A DNA stretch of 64,000 bases, taken from contig AAXX01000001.1 in assembly GCA_000169355.1 (NCBI GenBank), positions 1,263,030-1,327,029 of the forward strand, written 5' to 3'. This DNA is from Flavobacteria bacterium BAL38 (GTDB lineage Bacteria > Bacteroidota > Bacteroidia > Flavobacteriales > Flavobacteriaceae). Below the pieces are notes generated by a model, which did not search any database, was not told the origin of the DNA, and saw nothing but the letters and a program-made list of their open reading frames with translations. Below, piece after piece: positions 24,838 through 33,505 of the stretch; the stretch's first letter is position 1, and every line of letters starts with the position of its first letter. The translations under genes and the position numbers were made by a program.

Positions 24838-25503
24838 ATGAAAACTATTTCTTCAGTAGTAGAACAATACATTAAATCTAAGCCTTTTTTATTAAGTTCC
24901 CTTTCGCAAGGTATTATCAATTTAACTTCTTTAGCAAGAATAATGATGCCCGAATTAGAATCACATTTAGGTAAAGATGTGAAACAAGGAGCTGTAGTGA
25001 TGTCTTTAAAAAGACTTTCTGAAGAATTAGACTTCAAAATCAATTATAAAATTTCAAAGGTTTTAAAAAATATTGGAGAAATAACAGTTCGATCTTCACT
25101 TACCGATTTTACTTACATAATTTCTGATACACTTTTAGATAATCAGGCTAAATTAATTTCTGAAATTAACAAACAACAAGATATTTTTTATACTTCTTCA
25201 AGAGGTGTTAATGAAACTAATATTGTAATAAGTGCTTCTGTAGAGCAATTAATTGAAACAGTTTTTAAAAACGAAAAACTAACGCATAAAATAGAAAATC
25301 TTTCTTCTATTACTGTAAAATTACCACAAGAAAATATTTCTACTCCTGGTGTTTATTATTATATTTTTCAAAGGTTAGCTTGGGAAGGAATTATTATTCA
25401 TGAAGTAATTTCAACCACAAATGAGTTTACAATTATAGTAAGTGATGATCAAATAGATGTGGCATTTAAGGTTATAAAAGACTTAAAAAATGTATTTGAT
25501 TAA
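24838..25503 (+). CDS. ACT-domain-like protein of unknown function
   Basis: 221 residues, cytosolic. The N-terminal part (MKTISSVVEQYIKSKPFLLS, then KQGAVVMSLKRLSEEL) is a small helical domain. The C-terminal part (TPGVYYYIFQRLAWEGIIIH, then EFTIIVSDDQIDVAFKVIK) resembles the ACT repeats of aspartate kinase, suggesting a small-molecule sensor without a catalytic domain. I start at MKTISS; the frame from 24811 would begin inside the promoter. Confidence 0.72.
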   Translation: MKTISSVVEQYIKSKPFLLSSLSQGIINLTSLARIMMPELESHLGKDVKQGAVVMSLKRLSEELDFKINYKISKVLKNIGEITVRSSLTDFTYIISDTLLDNQAKLISEINKQQDIFYTSSRGVNETNIVISASVEQLIETVFKNEKLTHKIENLSSITVKLPQENISTPGVYYYIFQRLAWEGIIIHEVISTTNEFTIIVSDDQIDVAFKVIKDLKNVFD

Positions 25504-25539
25504 CAAAAAAGCAACTATTTTTTTTCACATCAAAAAAAG

Positions 25540-25605
25540 AAACGTATTTTTACCACTCTATACATACTAAAAATTGTTTTTAGTAGTTTAAGTACAAATA
25601 CGTTT
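25540..25605 (+). promoter_or_regulatory. Nested stem-loop in the sprE leader
   Basis: An outer 10-bp perfect inverted repeat, AAACGTATTT (25540-25549) and AAATACGTTT (25596-25605), encloses an inner hairpin ACTAAAAA-TTG-TTTTTAGT (25566-25584). The outer 3' arm ends five bases before the TTG start of sprE, so folding could hinder translation. It may alternatively terminate transcription from upstream. Confidence 0.6.
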
Positions 25606-25610
25606 TTACA

Positions 25611-28238
25611 TTGAAAAGCACTATAATAAAATACTCTTTTGCGATTGGTTTTATCTTTTTTTTGATAGCATGTTCTGTCAAAAAAGATAAATTCATTAAC
25701 CGTAATTTTCATGCAGTTACTACAGAATATAATGTTTTATATAATGGTAATTTAGCACTAGACAAAGGTTTAGAAGATTTAAAAATTACTTATCAAGATA
25801 ATTTTTGGGAAGTTTTACCTATTGAAAGAACTTCTGATAAAGAGGAAGCCATTTTGCCTGGGCAAACAAAAAACCAAAATTTTGAACGTGCCGAAGAAAA
25901 AGCGGTAAAAGCGATTCAAAAGCATTCAATGAATATTGCTGGAACAGAAAAAAATCCTCAAATGGACGAGGCTTATTTGTTATTAGCAAAAGCGAGATAC
26001 TATGAAAATCGTTTTATTCCTGCTCTTGAAGCTCTAAATTACATTCTTTATAAATATCCACTTAGTGATCGAATTTATCATGCTAAAGTATGGCGAGAAA
26101 AAGTAAATATTCGTCTTGATAATGAAGATGTAGCTATTAAAAATCTAAAGAGACTTTTTAAAGACCAAAAAATAAAAGGACAAGATTTAGCTGATGCAAA
26201 TGCTATGTTGGCTCAGGCTTACATGAATATTCAGGTTAAAGATACTGCAATTGCAGCACTAAAAGTTGCAAAAGAAGCCACTAATAACAACGAAGAAAAA
26301 GCACGTTACACTTTTATCTTAGGACAATTGTATGAAACCCTTCAATACAATGATAGTGCCTATTCGGCTTTTCAAGAAGTAATCGATATGAATAGAAAAT
26401 CTCCTCGAAGATATGTTATTCAATCTCATGCCAAACAAGCGCTTCAATTTGATTACAAAAATGGAGATACTTTAGTATTTGTTGAAAAATTTAATAAACT
26501 TTTAGAAGACAGAGAAAACCGACCGTTTTTAGATATTTTAAATCATCAAATGGGAATTTTTTATGATAAACAAGATCTAAATACTAAAGCAAAAACCTTT
26601 TATAACAAATCGATTAAAGCACTTTCAAGAGATAAATATTTGGTTTCTTCAAATTATAGAAATTTAGGAGAAATCTTTTTTAAAGAAGCAGATTATAAAA
26701 CTGCAGGACAATATTACGATAGTACTTTGGTGCAATTAGATGATAGAACTAGAGAATATCGAAAAATAAAAAAGAAAAGAGATAATTTAGAAGATGTTAT
26801 TAAATATGAAGCTATAGCGCAACAAAATGATAGTATTTTAAATGTTGTTGCAATGAATGATTTAGAAAGAGTAACCTATTATGAAAATTATATTTCTAAA
26901 TTAAAGATTGAAGATGAGAAAAAAGCCAAATTAGCTGAAGAAAAAGCTATAAAAGAAGCAAATATTCAGGCAAGTGTTTCGAATAATAGTCCATCAGGAA
27001 AATTAAATCCGGTAGGGAAAAAAGATGGGCAAGCTATTGATATGGGTGGAGCTTCAATGTTGCCTCCAGGAATGGGTATAGATAATGGTTCAAGTAATTT
27101 TTACTTTTACAATCCAGTTGCGGTAGAATTTGGAAGAAAAGAATTTCAATCGAGATGGGGAAAACGAGCTTTAAAAGACAATTGGAGAATATCATCGGTT
27201 GTTACAATCGATTCTAATAACATAAAAAATGATAGTATTGGTTCAGATCAGAAAGAGGAGGAAATTAAAAATGAACTGAATCCAAAATACAATACTGAAT
27301 TTTACTTATCTCAAATCCCAACAGACCAAAAACTTTTAGATAGTTTGGCTAAAGACAGAAATTTTGCTTACTACCAATTAGGATTAATCTACAAGGAAAA
27401 ATTTAAAGAATATGCATTAGCAGCTTCTCGTTTAGAGCAACTTTTAAAGAACAATCCAGAAGAGCGTTTAGTGCTTCCATCGATGTATAATTTGTATAAA
27501 ATTTATCAGCAAATTTCGGCTTCAAAAGCTGAAGAAATGAAACAAAGAATTTTAGCACAATATCCAAATAGCCGTTATGCTCAAATTTTAAATAATCCAG
27601 AAGTTGAAATAACCGATAATGAAAATCCGGAACTGGTTTTTAATGCCTTGTATAAAAAACTTGAAAGTAATCAAGTCAGAGAGGTTTTAGTAGAAGTTGA
27701 TGAAGCAATTTTTAAATTTGCCGGAGAAGAATCACTTCCAAAATTTGAAATGTTAAAAGCAAAAGTAGTGGCTCGTTTAAAAGGAGTTGATGAATACAAA
27801 AAGGCTTTAAATTTTGTGGCATTAACGTATCCAAATGTAGACGAAGGAAAACAAGCTGAAAAAATGGTTCAAATGGAAGTTCCATTAATTGAAGCTTTAG
27901 ATTTTGGGCTAGAACCAACTTCGGGTTATAAAATTATTTTTCCTAAAAAATATCCATACGAAAAAGAAGTAAAAAATCTAACGGATAAAATTGCAAAATA
28001 TATTAAAGATACAAATGCAGTTGCCTTAAAATCGTCTGAAGATATTTACGATTTAACTAATAATTTTATTGTAATTCATGGTTTTGATGATAAAGATGCT
28101 GCGATATCAGTATTATCAGTATTGCAATTGCATAAAAATTATAAAATAACAGATAAAGTTTATATTATTTCAACAGAAGATTATAAAATTGTTCAGATGA
28201 AGAAAAAGTTGGAAGAATGGATTTTGTTAAATAAATAA
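25611..28238 (+). CDS. sprE: Type IX secretion/gliding lipoprotein SprE (PorW)
   Basis: 875 residues starting at TTG. An in-frame stop (25584-25586) with no ATG between rules out a longer start, and the lipoprotein signal (IFFLIACSVKK) begins immediately. TPR-like helices run from about residue 100 to 300 and again from 570 to 680. The end (FVIIHG-type segment, VLQLHKNYKITDKVYIISTE) is typical of SprE. In this family the lipoprotein links the PorLM motor to the PorKN ring and is needed for type IX secretion and gliding. It sits upstream of bactofilin and atp genes. Confidence 0.9.
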   Translation: MKSTIIKYSFAIGFIFFLIACSVKKDKFINRNFHAVTTEYNVLYNGNLALDKGLEDLKITYQDNFWEVLPIERTSDKEEAILPGQTKNQNFERAEEKAVKAIQKHSMNIAGTEKNPQMDEAYLLLAKARYYENRFIPALEALNYILYKYPLSDRIYHAKVWREKVNIRLDNEDVAIKNLKRLFKDQKIKGQDLADANAMLAQAYMNIQVKDTAIAALKVAKEATNNNEEKARYTFILGQLYETLQYNDSAYSAFQEVIDMNRKSPRRYVIQSHAKQALQFDYKNGDTLVFVEKFNKLLEDRENRPFLDILNHQMGIFYDKQDLNTKAKTFYNKSIKALSRDKYLVSSNYRNLGEIFFKEADYKTAGQYYDSTLVQLDDRTREYRKIKKKRDNLEDVIKYEAIAQQNDSILNVVAMNDLERVTYYENYISKLKIEDEKKAKLAEEKAIKEANIQASVSNNSPSGKLNPVGKKDGQAIDMGGASMLPPGMGIDNGSSNFYFYNPVAVEFGRKEFQSRWGKRALKDNWRISSVVTIDSNNIKNDSIGSDQKEEEIKNELNPKYNTEFYLSQIPTDQKLLDSLAKDRNFAYYQLGLIYKEKFKEYALAASRLEQLLKNNPEERLVLPSMYNLYKIYQQISASKAEEMKQRILAQYPNSRYAQILNNPEVEITDNENPELVFNALYKKLESNQVREVLVEVDEAIFKFAGEESLPKFEMLKAKVVARLKGVDEYKKALNFVALTYPNVDEGKQAEKMVQMEVPLIEALDFGLEPTSGYKIIFPKKYPYEKEVKNLTDKIAKYIKDTNAVALKSSEDIYDLTNNFIVIHGFDDKDAAISVLSVLQLHKNYKITDKVYIISTEDYKIVQMKKKLEEWILLNK

Positions 28239-28261
28239 AAACCCCAAAAAAGCCTATTAAT

Positions 28262-28615
28262 ATGTTTGACAAAGTGAAAAACCAAGATCATTTATTAGGA
28301 AAAACTAATAGAATTGTAGAAGGAACTTCCATTATAGGAAATATTACAACTTTAGCCGATTTTAGATTAGATGGAAAACTAACCGGAAATTTCTCATCGG
28401 AAGGAAAAATTGTAATTGGCCCTTCAGGTGAAGTTATAGGAGATATTGTTTGTAAGAGTATTGATGTTGAAGGTAAATTTTCAGGAAAATTAGTTACAGA
28501 AGGCATGCTAAATATAAAGTCAAAAGCACACATAACAGGAGAAGTAATCGTAGGAAAATTAGCCGTTGAGCCTGGCGCACGATTTGAAGCCAGCTGTGAG
28601 ATGCGAAATTTATAA
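28262..28615 (+). CDS. Bactofilin-family polymer-forming cytoskeletal protein
   Basis: 117 residues with the right-handed beta-helix pattern of bactofilins: VEGTSIIGNITTLADFRLDG, GEVIGDIVCKSIDVEGKFSG and AHITGEVIVGKLAVEPGARF. Bactofilins polymerise under the inner membrane and scaffold envelope proteins. It starts 24 bp after sprE and 15 bp before atpZ, so it may share transcripts with both. Confidence 0.93.
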   Translation: MFDKVKNQDHLLGKTNRIVEGTSIIGNITTLADFRLDGKLTGNFSSEGKIVIGPSGEVIGDIVCKSIDVEGKFSGKLVTEGMLNIKSKAHITGEVIVGKLAVEPGARFEASCEMRNL

Positions 28616-28629
28616 AGCAATAAAAAGCA

Positions 28630-28854
28630 ATGGCGAACAACAAAAACCAATTCAATAAATGGCTAGCCTTAATTAATATTCCTATCCAAATGGGAATTGT
28701 GATTTTTGTGTTCTCCTATTTTGGTAAGTGGTTAGATGAAACCTATAAAAATGCAACCAATAGTTACACAAAAGTACTAACGATTATTGGTGTTTTCATT
28801 GGGCTTTATAATGTAATTAGACAAGTAAAACAAATGAATAAAAATGATAAATAG
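28630..28854 (+). CDS. AtpZ/AtpI-family protein
   Basis: 74 residues with two transmembrane helices (about 12-30 and 47-63) and the family's WLDETY motif after the first helix. It is found next to F0 genes in many bacteria and proposed to help c-ring assembly or Mg2+ supply. It overlaps the next gene by 11 bp. Confidence 0.88.
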   Translation: MANNKNQFNKWLALINIPIQMGIVIFVFSYFGKWLDETYKNATNSYTKVLTIIGVFIGLYNVIRQVKQMNKNDK

Positions 28855-29230
28855 CATTGGAATCCTAAAAAAGCTAATTTTTGTGGCTTTACTTATTTTT
28901 ATTATTCATGTATTGCTTTTCAATACCAATGTAATAACCGGAAAAGAAGCAGATTTCTATTATTCAATTCCTCTACTTTATGGGTTATTTTTTTTGCTTT
29001 CGGCAGTAATATTAATAATAGTTACCAAAATTTCTGAAAAAAACTTCGACAATACAGGTATGGTTTTTATGATTGCAACGAGTATAAAAATGGTGGTTGC
29101 GTTCTTTTTAGTAAGGCCAATTCTTCCTCTTGAAGATAATAAAATTGAGAAAATTAACTTTTTTATCATTTTTATTCTATTTCTTCTGATAGAAACAATT
29201 TTAGTTGCAAAAATTTTGAATAAAAAATAG
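28844..29230 (+). CDS. DUF6168-like membrane protein in the atp operon
   Basis: 128 residues with four predicted transmembrane helices. Its position between atpZ and atpB is that of atpI in other phyla, but the sequence shows no clear AtpI signature. It overlaps atpZ by 11 bp, which suggests translational coupling. Assignment to DUF6168 is from memory of flavobacterial operons. Confidence 0.7.
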   Translation: MINSIGILKKLIFVALLIFIIHVLLFNTNVITGKEADFYYSIPLLYGLFFLLSAVILIIVTKISEKNFDNTGMVFMIATSIKMVVAFFLVRPILPLEDNKIEKINFFIIFILFLLIETILVAKILNKK

Positions 29231-29252
29231 TCAAAAAAACGCAATAATATAA

Positions 29253-29282
29253 TTTGGAATATAAAGAAAAAATGTACCTTTG
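29253..29282 (+). promoter_or_regulatory. Bacteroidetes promoter for the atpB-G operon
   Basis: TTTG (29253-29256) and TACCTTTG (29275-29282) are spaced 18 bp apart, matching the flavobacterial TTTG/TAnnTTTG consensus. The predicted start near 29290 leaves a leader of about 35 bases before the atpB ATG at 29325. It excludes a TTG start at 29280. Confidence 0.75.
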
Positions 29283-29324
29283 CATCAAATTTTAGAAACC
29301 TTAAAGTTTAAGTTTACAAAAGAT

Positions 29325-30491
29325 ATGGTGATTTCAAAAAATCCACTCCAGTTTATGCTTGCAATAGCAATGGCTTTAATGCCGTTTTTTACTACTGCAA
29401 ATCCTACAAATGATTCAACTAAAGTTGAGGCTCATGCAGCTACAAAAACAGTAGAAGTTGCTCACGAAGAAGAACATGGTCATGCAGCACTATCAGATAT
29501 TAAATCCCAGGTAAAAGCCTTTACAAAACATCACGTTTTAGACGCTCACGATTTTTATTTATTTTCGGATAATAAAGAAGGAAAGCACTATGGAAGTTTT
29601 CCATTACCTATTATTTTATGGGATAATGGTTTTCAGGTTTTTTCTTCTTTAAAATTTCATCACGGTGAAAGTGTAGCCGAATCAAACGGAAACTTTTATG
29701 TATTAAACCATCATGATGGCAAAATATATAAAACAGATGAAAAAGGAACCATTCATGAAGATGAGAAAACAGGTCACCCTTCTAATGTAAGACCTATTGA
29801 TTTTTCAATTACTAAAAATGTGCTTTTCATATTCATTACTGCAATTTTAATGTTGTTTGTTTTCATTCGTTTGGCTAAATCATATGCTAAGAATGGTGGA
29901 ATTGCAACTGGTGCAGCACGTATTTTTGAACCATTAGTAATTTATATTCGCGATGAGATTGCGATCCCAAACATTGGAGAAAAAAATTATAAGAAATACA
30001 TGAGTTATTTATTAACCATCTTTTTCTTCATATTGTTCTTAAATATTTTTGGTTTAACACCACTAGGAGTTAACGTAACCGGAAACTTAACCATTACTTT
30101 TTCATTAGCCATTTTAACGTTTTTAATTACGAATCTAACCGCAAATAAAAACTATTGGGGACACATTTTTTGGATGCCAGGAGTACCAAAATTAATGCGT
30201 TTAGTATTAGCGCCTATTGAATTATTAGGGGTTATAATCAAACCTTTTTCATTAATGATTCGTTTGTATGCCAACATTTTTGCTGGTCACATCGTATTAA
30301 TGAGCATCATAGGTTTAATGTTTATTTTTAAAAGTTGGATTGGAAGTACATTGTCATTTGGACTATCATTTGTTCTTTCAATTCTTGAAATATTAGTTGC
30401 TTTTTTACAAGCGTATATCTTCACCATGTTGTCGGCCTTATATTTTGGTTCAGCAAACGAAGAGCATCACCATGAAGAAGCACATCATTAA
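29325..30491 (+). CDS. atpB: ATP synthase F0 subunit a
   Basis: 388 residues. The N-terminus has a signal-like helix and a long exported His/Glu-rich part, as usual in Bacteroidetes. The membrane domain includes the essential arginine region PFSLMIRLYANIFAGHIVL and the final helix FLQAYIFTMLSALYFG. The start is placed at MVISKNPLQ because the frame from 29280 (TTG) overlaps the promoter. The tail ends in a His-rich stretch (EEHHHEEAHH). It forms the proton channel with the c-ring. Confidence 0.96.
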   Translation: MVISKNPLQFMLAIAMALMPFFTTANPTNDSTKVEAHAATKTVEVAHEEEHGHAALSDIKSQVKAFTKHHVLDAHDFYLFSDNKEGKHYGSFPLPIILWDNGFQVFSSLKFHHGESVAESNGNFYVLNHHDGKIYKTDEKGTIHEDEKTGHPSNVRPIDFSITKNVLFIFITAILMLFVFIRLAKSYAKNGGIATGAARIFEPLVIYIRDEIAIPNIGEKNYKKYMSYLLTIFFFILFLNIFGLTPLGVNVTGNLTITFSLAILTFLITNLTANKNYWGHIFWMPGVPKLMRLVLAPIELLGVIIKPFSLMIRLYANIFAGHIVLMSIIGLMFIFKSWIGSTLSFGLSFVLSILEILVAFLQAYIFTMLSALYFGSANEEHHHEEAHH

Positions 30492-30521
30492 TAAGAATGT
30501 TTAATTTTTAATATATATATT

Positions 30522-30713
30522 ATGCAAATTCCAACTATTGTAGGAGCAGGATTAATTGTAATCGGAGCAGGTTTAGGTATTGGTAAAATTGGTGGTTCAG
30601 CAATGGACGCTATCGCTCGCCAACCAGAAGCTTCAGGAAAAATCCAAACAGCTATGCTTATTGCTGCTGCGTTAATTGAAGGTATTGGTTTCGCTGCTTT
30701 ATTCGCTGCGTAA
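30522..30713 (+). CDS. atpE: ATP synthase F0 subunit c
   Basis: 63-residue hairpin of two transmembrane helices with the Gly-rich first helix (GAGLIVIGAGLGIGKIGGSA), the polar loop ARQPEA and the ion-binding carboxylate in AALIEGIGF. No Na+-binding signature is obvious, so it is probably proton-coupled. It is followed by a 17-bp stem before atpF. Confidence 0.97.
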   Translation: MQIPTIVGAGLIVIGAGLGIGKIGGSAMDAIARQPEASGKIQTAMLIAAALIEGIGFAALFAA

Positions 30714-30722
30714 TTAAAAACT

Positions 30723-30761
30723 AAAACAATAGTTGCAACGGTTGGTTGTAACTATTGTTTT
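30723..30761 (+). promoter_or_regulatory. Long intercistronic hairpin after atpE
   Basis: AAAACAATAGTTGCAAC (30723-30739) pairs with GTTGTAACTATTGTTTT (30745-30761) over 17 bp with one G-T pair and a 5-base loop. It lies 9 bases after the atpE stop and 31 before the atpF ATG. It could protect atpE mRNA or partly terminate transcription to raise c-subunit yield. The role is inferred. Confidence 0.8.
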
Positions 30762-30792
30762 AACATTTCAAAAAAGTTTAAAATCACATATA

Positions 30793-31293
30793 ATGGATAA
30801 ATTAATAAATCAGTTTGAATTTGGATTATTCTTTTGGCAAGTACTTATATTTGTTGGATTGATTCTATTATTAAGAAAATTCGCTTGGAAACCTATTCTT
30901 GATGCGGTTAACGATAGAGAAGAAGGAATAAAAAATGCTTTATTAGCAGCTGAAAATGCTAAAAAAGATATGTTAAACTTGAAGTCTGATAATGAAAAAT
31001 TATTAGCTGAAGCAAGAGCTGAAAGAGACTTAATGATGAAAGAAGCAAGAGAAATCAAAGAAAAAATGATTGCTGATGCTAAATCTGAAGCGCAAGCACA
31101 AGGTGAAAAAATGATTGAATCGGCAAAAGCTTCAATCGAAAGTGAGAAAAATGCAGCTATGGCAGAATTGAAAAATCAAGTTTCTTCTTTGTCATTAGAA
31201 ATTGCTGAGACATTATTAAAAGGAGAATTATCTAACAAAGAAGCTCAAACTAAATTGGTTGAGAAAATGTTAGGTGACGCTAAATTAAACTAA
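30793..31293 (+). CDS. atpF: ATP synthase F0 subunit b
   Basis: 166 residues: one N-terminal transmembrane helix (FGLFFWQVLIFVGLILLL), then a long charged coiled coil that forms the peripheral stalk. The start is MDKLINQFEF. The longer frame from 30733 begins with TTG inside the hairpin and is rejected. atpH follows after 4 bp. Confidence 0.95.
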   Translation: MDKLINQFEFGLFFWQVLIFVGLILLLRKFAWKPILDAVNDREEGIKNALLAAENAKKDMLNLKSDNEKLLAEARAERDLMMKEAREIKEKMIADAKSEAQAQGEKMIESAKASIESEKNAAMAELKNQVSSLSLEIAETLLKGELSNKEAQTKLVEKMLGDAKLN

Positions 31294-31297
31294 TATC

Positions 31298-31831
31298 ATG
31301 GCAGGAACTAGAGCAGCAATTCGATACGCTAAAGCCATTTTGGACATTGCCCAAGTGAACAACAGCACACAAGCTGTAAATTCTGATATGACTTCAATTG
31401 TAAACGCAATTAAAGACAGCGCTGAATTAAAAGATTTCTTGCAAAGTCCAATTGTTAAAGGTGAAATTAAATTTTCTTCTTTAAACGAAATTTTTGCTTC
31501 TGCTCAAAAAGAGACAAAAGGATTATTTCAATTGCTTTTAGTAAACAAAAGATTTGAATTATTAAACGATGTTGCTTTACAGTTCAATGCTTTATACGAT
31601 GAACTTAACGGAATTGAGATTGCAAAAGTAACTACCGCTTTCCCAATTACACCTGAGTTAGAAGCTAAAGTATTGGCAAAAATTGCATCGTTTTCAAATA
31701 AAAATATTACCATTCAAAATATTGTAGATCCAGCTATCATTGGTGGATTTATTTTAAGAATGGGCGACAAACAATACAATGCATCTGTTGCAAGCAGATT
31801 GCAAAATTTAAAAAGAGAGTTTAGTAATTAA
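31298..31831 (+). CDS. atpH: ATP synthase F1 subunit delta
   Basis: 177 residues, cytosolic, linking F1 to the peripheral stalk. It has the family N-terminal helical bundle (RAAIRYAKAILDIAQ) and the C-terminal signature IIGGFILRMGDKQYNASVASRLQNLKREF. It sits 4 bp after atpF. Confidence 0.95.
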   Translation: MAGTRAAIRYAKAILDIAQVNNSTQAVNSDMTSIVNAIKDSAELKDFLQSPIVKGEIKFSSLNEIFASAQKETKGLFQLLLVNKRFELLNDVALQFNALYDELNGIEIAKVTTAFPITPELEAKVLAKIASFSNKNITIQNIVDPAIIGGFILRMGDKQYNASVASRLQNLKREFSN

Positions 31832-31854
31832 TATACCATTAAAGATATATCAAA

Positions 31855-33432
31855 ATGGCGGAAATTAAACCTGCTGAAATTTCAGCAATATTAAAACAAC
31901 AATTATCAGGTTTTGAATCTGGTGCATCGTTAGAAGAAGTTGGAACAGTACTTCAAGTTGGAGACGGTATCGCTCGTGTTTACGGATTATCAAACGCTCA
32001 ATACGGAGAGTTAGTACAATTCGAAAACGGATTAGAGGCGATCGTATTGAACTTAGAAGAAGACAATGTTGGGGTGGTACTTTTAGGACCATCAACAGGA
32101 ATCAAAGAAGGTTCTACAGTAAAAAGAACACAACGTATTGCTTCTCTTAAAGTAGGAGAACAAATGGTAGGTCGTGTTGTTGATACTTTAGGTAACCCAA
32201 TTGATGGTAAAGGTCCAATCGGTGGTGAGTTATACGAGATGCCATTAGAAAGAAAAGCTCCTGGAGTTATCTTCCGTCAACCAGTAACTGAACCATTACA
32301 AACAGGAGTAAAAGCAGTTGATGCGATGATTCCAGTAGGTAGAGGTCAACGTGAGTTGGTTATTGGTGACCGTCAAACTGGTAAATCAACAGTTTGTATT
32401 GATACCATCTTAAATCAAAAAGAATTTTACGATGCAGGAAAACCTGTATTCTGTATATATGTTGCAATTGGGCAAAAAGCTTCAACTGTAGCAGGAATCG
32501 CAAAAATGTTAGAAGAAAAAGGTGCAATGGCTTATACCGTTATTGTTGCTGCAAATGCTTCTGATCCAGCTCCAATGCAAGTATATGCTCCTATGGCAGG
32601 TGCTGCAATTGGTGAGTATTTCAGAGATTCTGGTCGTCCAGCTTTAATTGTTTATGATGATTTATCTAAACAAGCTGTAGCTTACCGTGAGGTATCTTTA
32701 TTATTAAGAAGACCACCAGGACGTGAGGCTTATCCTGGAGATGTTTTCTACTTACACTCTCGTTTATTAGAAAGAGCTTGTAAAGTAATTAACAACGACG
32801 AAATCGCTAAAAACATGAATGACCTACCAGATTCTATTAAAGGAATCGTTAAAGGTGGTGGATCGTTAACGGCTTTACCAATTATTGAAACACAAGCGGG
32901 TGACGTTTCTGCTTATATCCCAACAAACGTAATTTCGATTACAGACGGACAGATTTTCTTAGATGGTGATTTATTCAACTCTGGAGTTCGTCCTGCAATT
33001 AACGTAGGTATTTCGGTATCTCGTGTTGGAGGTAATGCACAGATTAAATCAATGAAAAAAGTATCAGGTACTTTAAAATTAGACCAAGCACAATTCCGTG
33101 AATTAGAAGCTTTCGCGAAGTTTGGTTCTGACTTAGATGCGGTTACTTTAAACGTTATTGAAAAAGGAAAAAGAAACGTTGAAATCTTAAAACAAGGTTT
33201 AAACTCTCCTTTTACAGTAGAAGATCAGGTGGCTATCATTTATGCAGGTTCTAAAAACTTGTTAAGAAATGTACCAGTTGTAAAAGTAAAAGAATTTGAA
33301 AAAGATTTCTTAGAATACTTAAATGCTAAACATAGAGATACATTAGACGCACTTAAAGCAGGTAAGTTTGATGACGCTATCACTGACGTTTTAGAAAAAG
33401 TAGCGAAAGAAATTTCAGCAAAATATAATTAA
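31855..33432 (+). CDS. atpA: ATP synthase F1 subunit alpha
   Basis: 525 residues. The Walker A motif is GDRQTGKST and the conserved [38 protein letters not shown] and [11 protein letters not shown] segments are intact. It is the non-catalytic nucleotide-binding subunit. A 16-bp stem-loop separates it from atpG. Confidence 0.98.
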   Translation: MAEIKPAEISAILKQQLSGFESGASLEEVGTVLQVGDGIARVYGLSNAQYGELVQFENGLEAIVLNLEEDNVGVVLLGPSTGIKEGSTVKRTQRIASLKVGEQMVGRVVDTLGNPIDGKGPIGGELYEMPLERKAPGVIFRQPVTEPLQTGVKAVDAMIPVGRGQRELVIGDRQTGKSTVCIDTILNQKEFYDAGKPVFCIYVAIGQKASTVAGIAKMLEEKGAMAYTVIVAANASDPAPMQVYAPMAGAAIGEYFRDSGRPALIVYDDLSKQAVAYREVSLLLRRPPGREAYPGDVFYLHSRLLERACKVINNDEIAKNMNDLPDSIKGIVKGGGSLTALPIIETQAGDVSAYIPTNVISITDGQIFLDGDLFNSGVRPAINVGISVSRVGGNAQIKSMKKVSGTLKLDQAQFRELEAFAKFGSDLDAVTLNVIEKGKRNVEILKQGLNSPFTVEDQVAIIYAGSKNLLRNVPVVKVKEFEKDFLEYLNAKHRDTLDALKAGKFDDAITDVLEKVAKEISAKYN

Positions 33433-33444
33433 TTTTCAGTGAAA

Positions 33445-33483
33445 AGTGAATAGTGATTAGTAAAAAGCTAATTACTATTCACT
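33445..33483 (+). promoter_or_regulatory. Intercistronic stem-loop between atpA and atpG
   Basis: AGTGAATAGTGATTAG pairs with CTAATTACTATTCACT (16 bp, one G-T pair) around a 7-base A-rich loop. The 'ACTAATTACTAATTACT' wording resembles dispersed flavobacterial intergenic repeats, so it may be an inserted element that now forms an mRNA stem. There is no T tract for full termination. Confidence 0.75.
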
Positions 33484-33505
33484 AATTACTAATTACTATA
33501 AAAAC

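Noticed and set aside
29280..29324. TTG start for atpB at 29280
   Set aside because: The codon overlaps the -7 box TACCTTTG; the ATG at 29325 precedes a proper signal-like helix.
30733..30792. TTG start for atpF at 30733
   Set aside because: It lies inside the intercistronic hairpin and would add residues without similarity to subunit b; ATG at 30793 fits the family.
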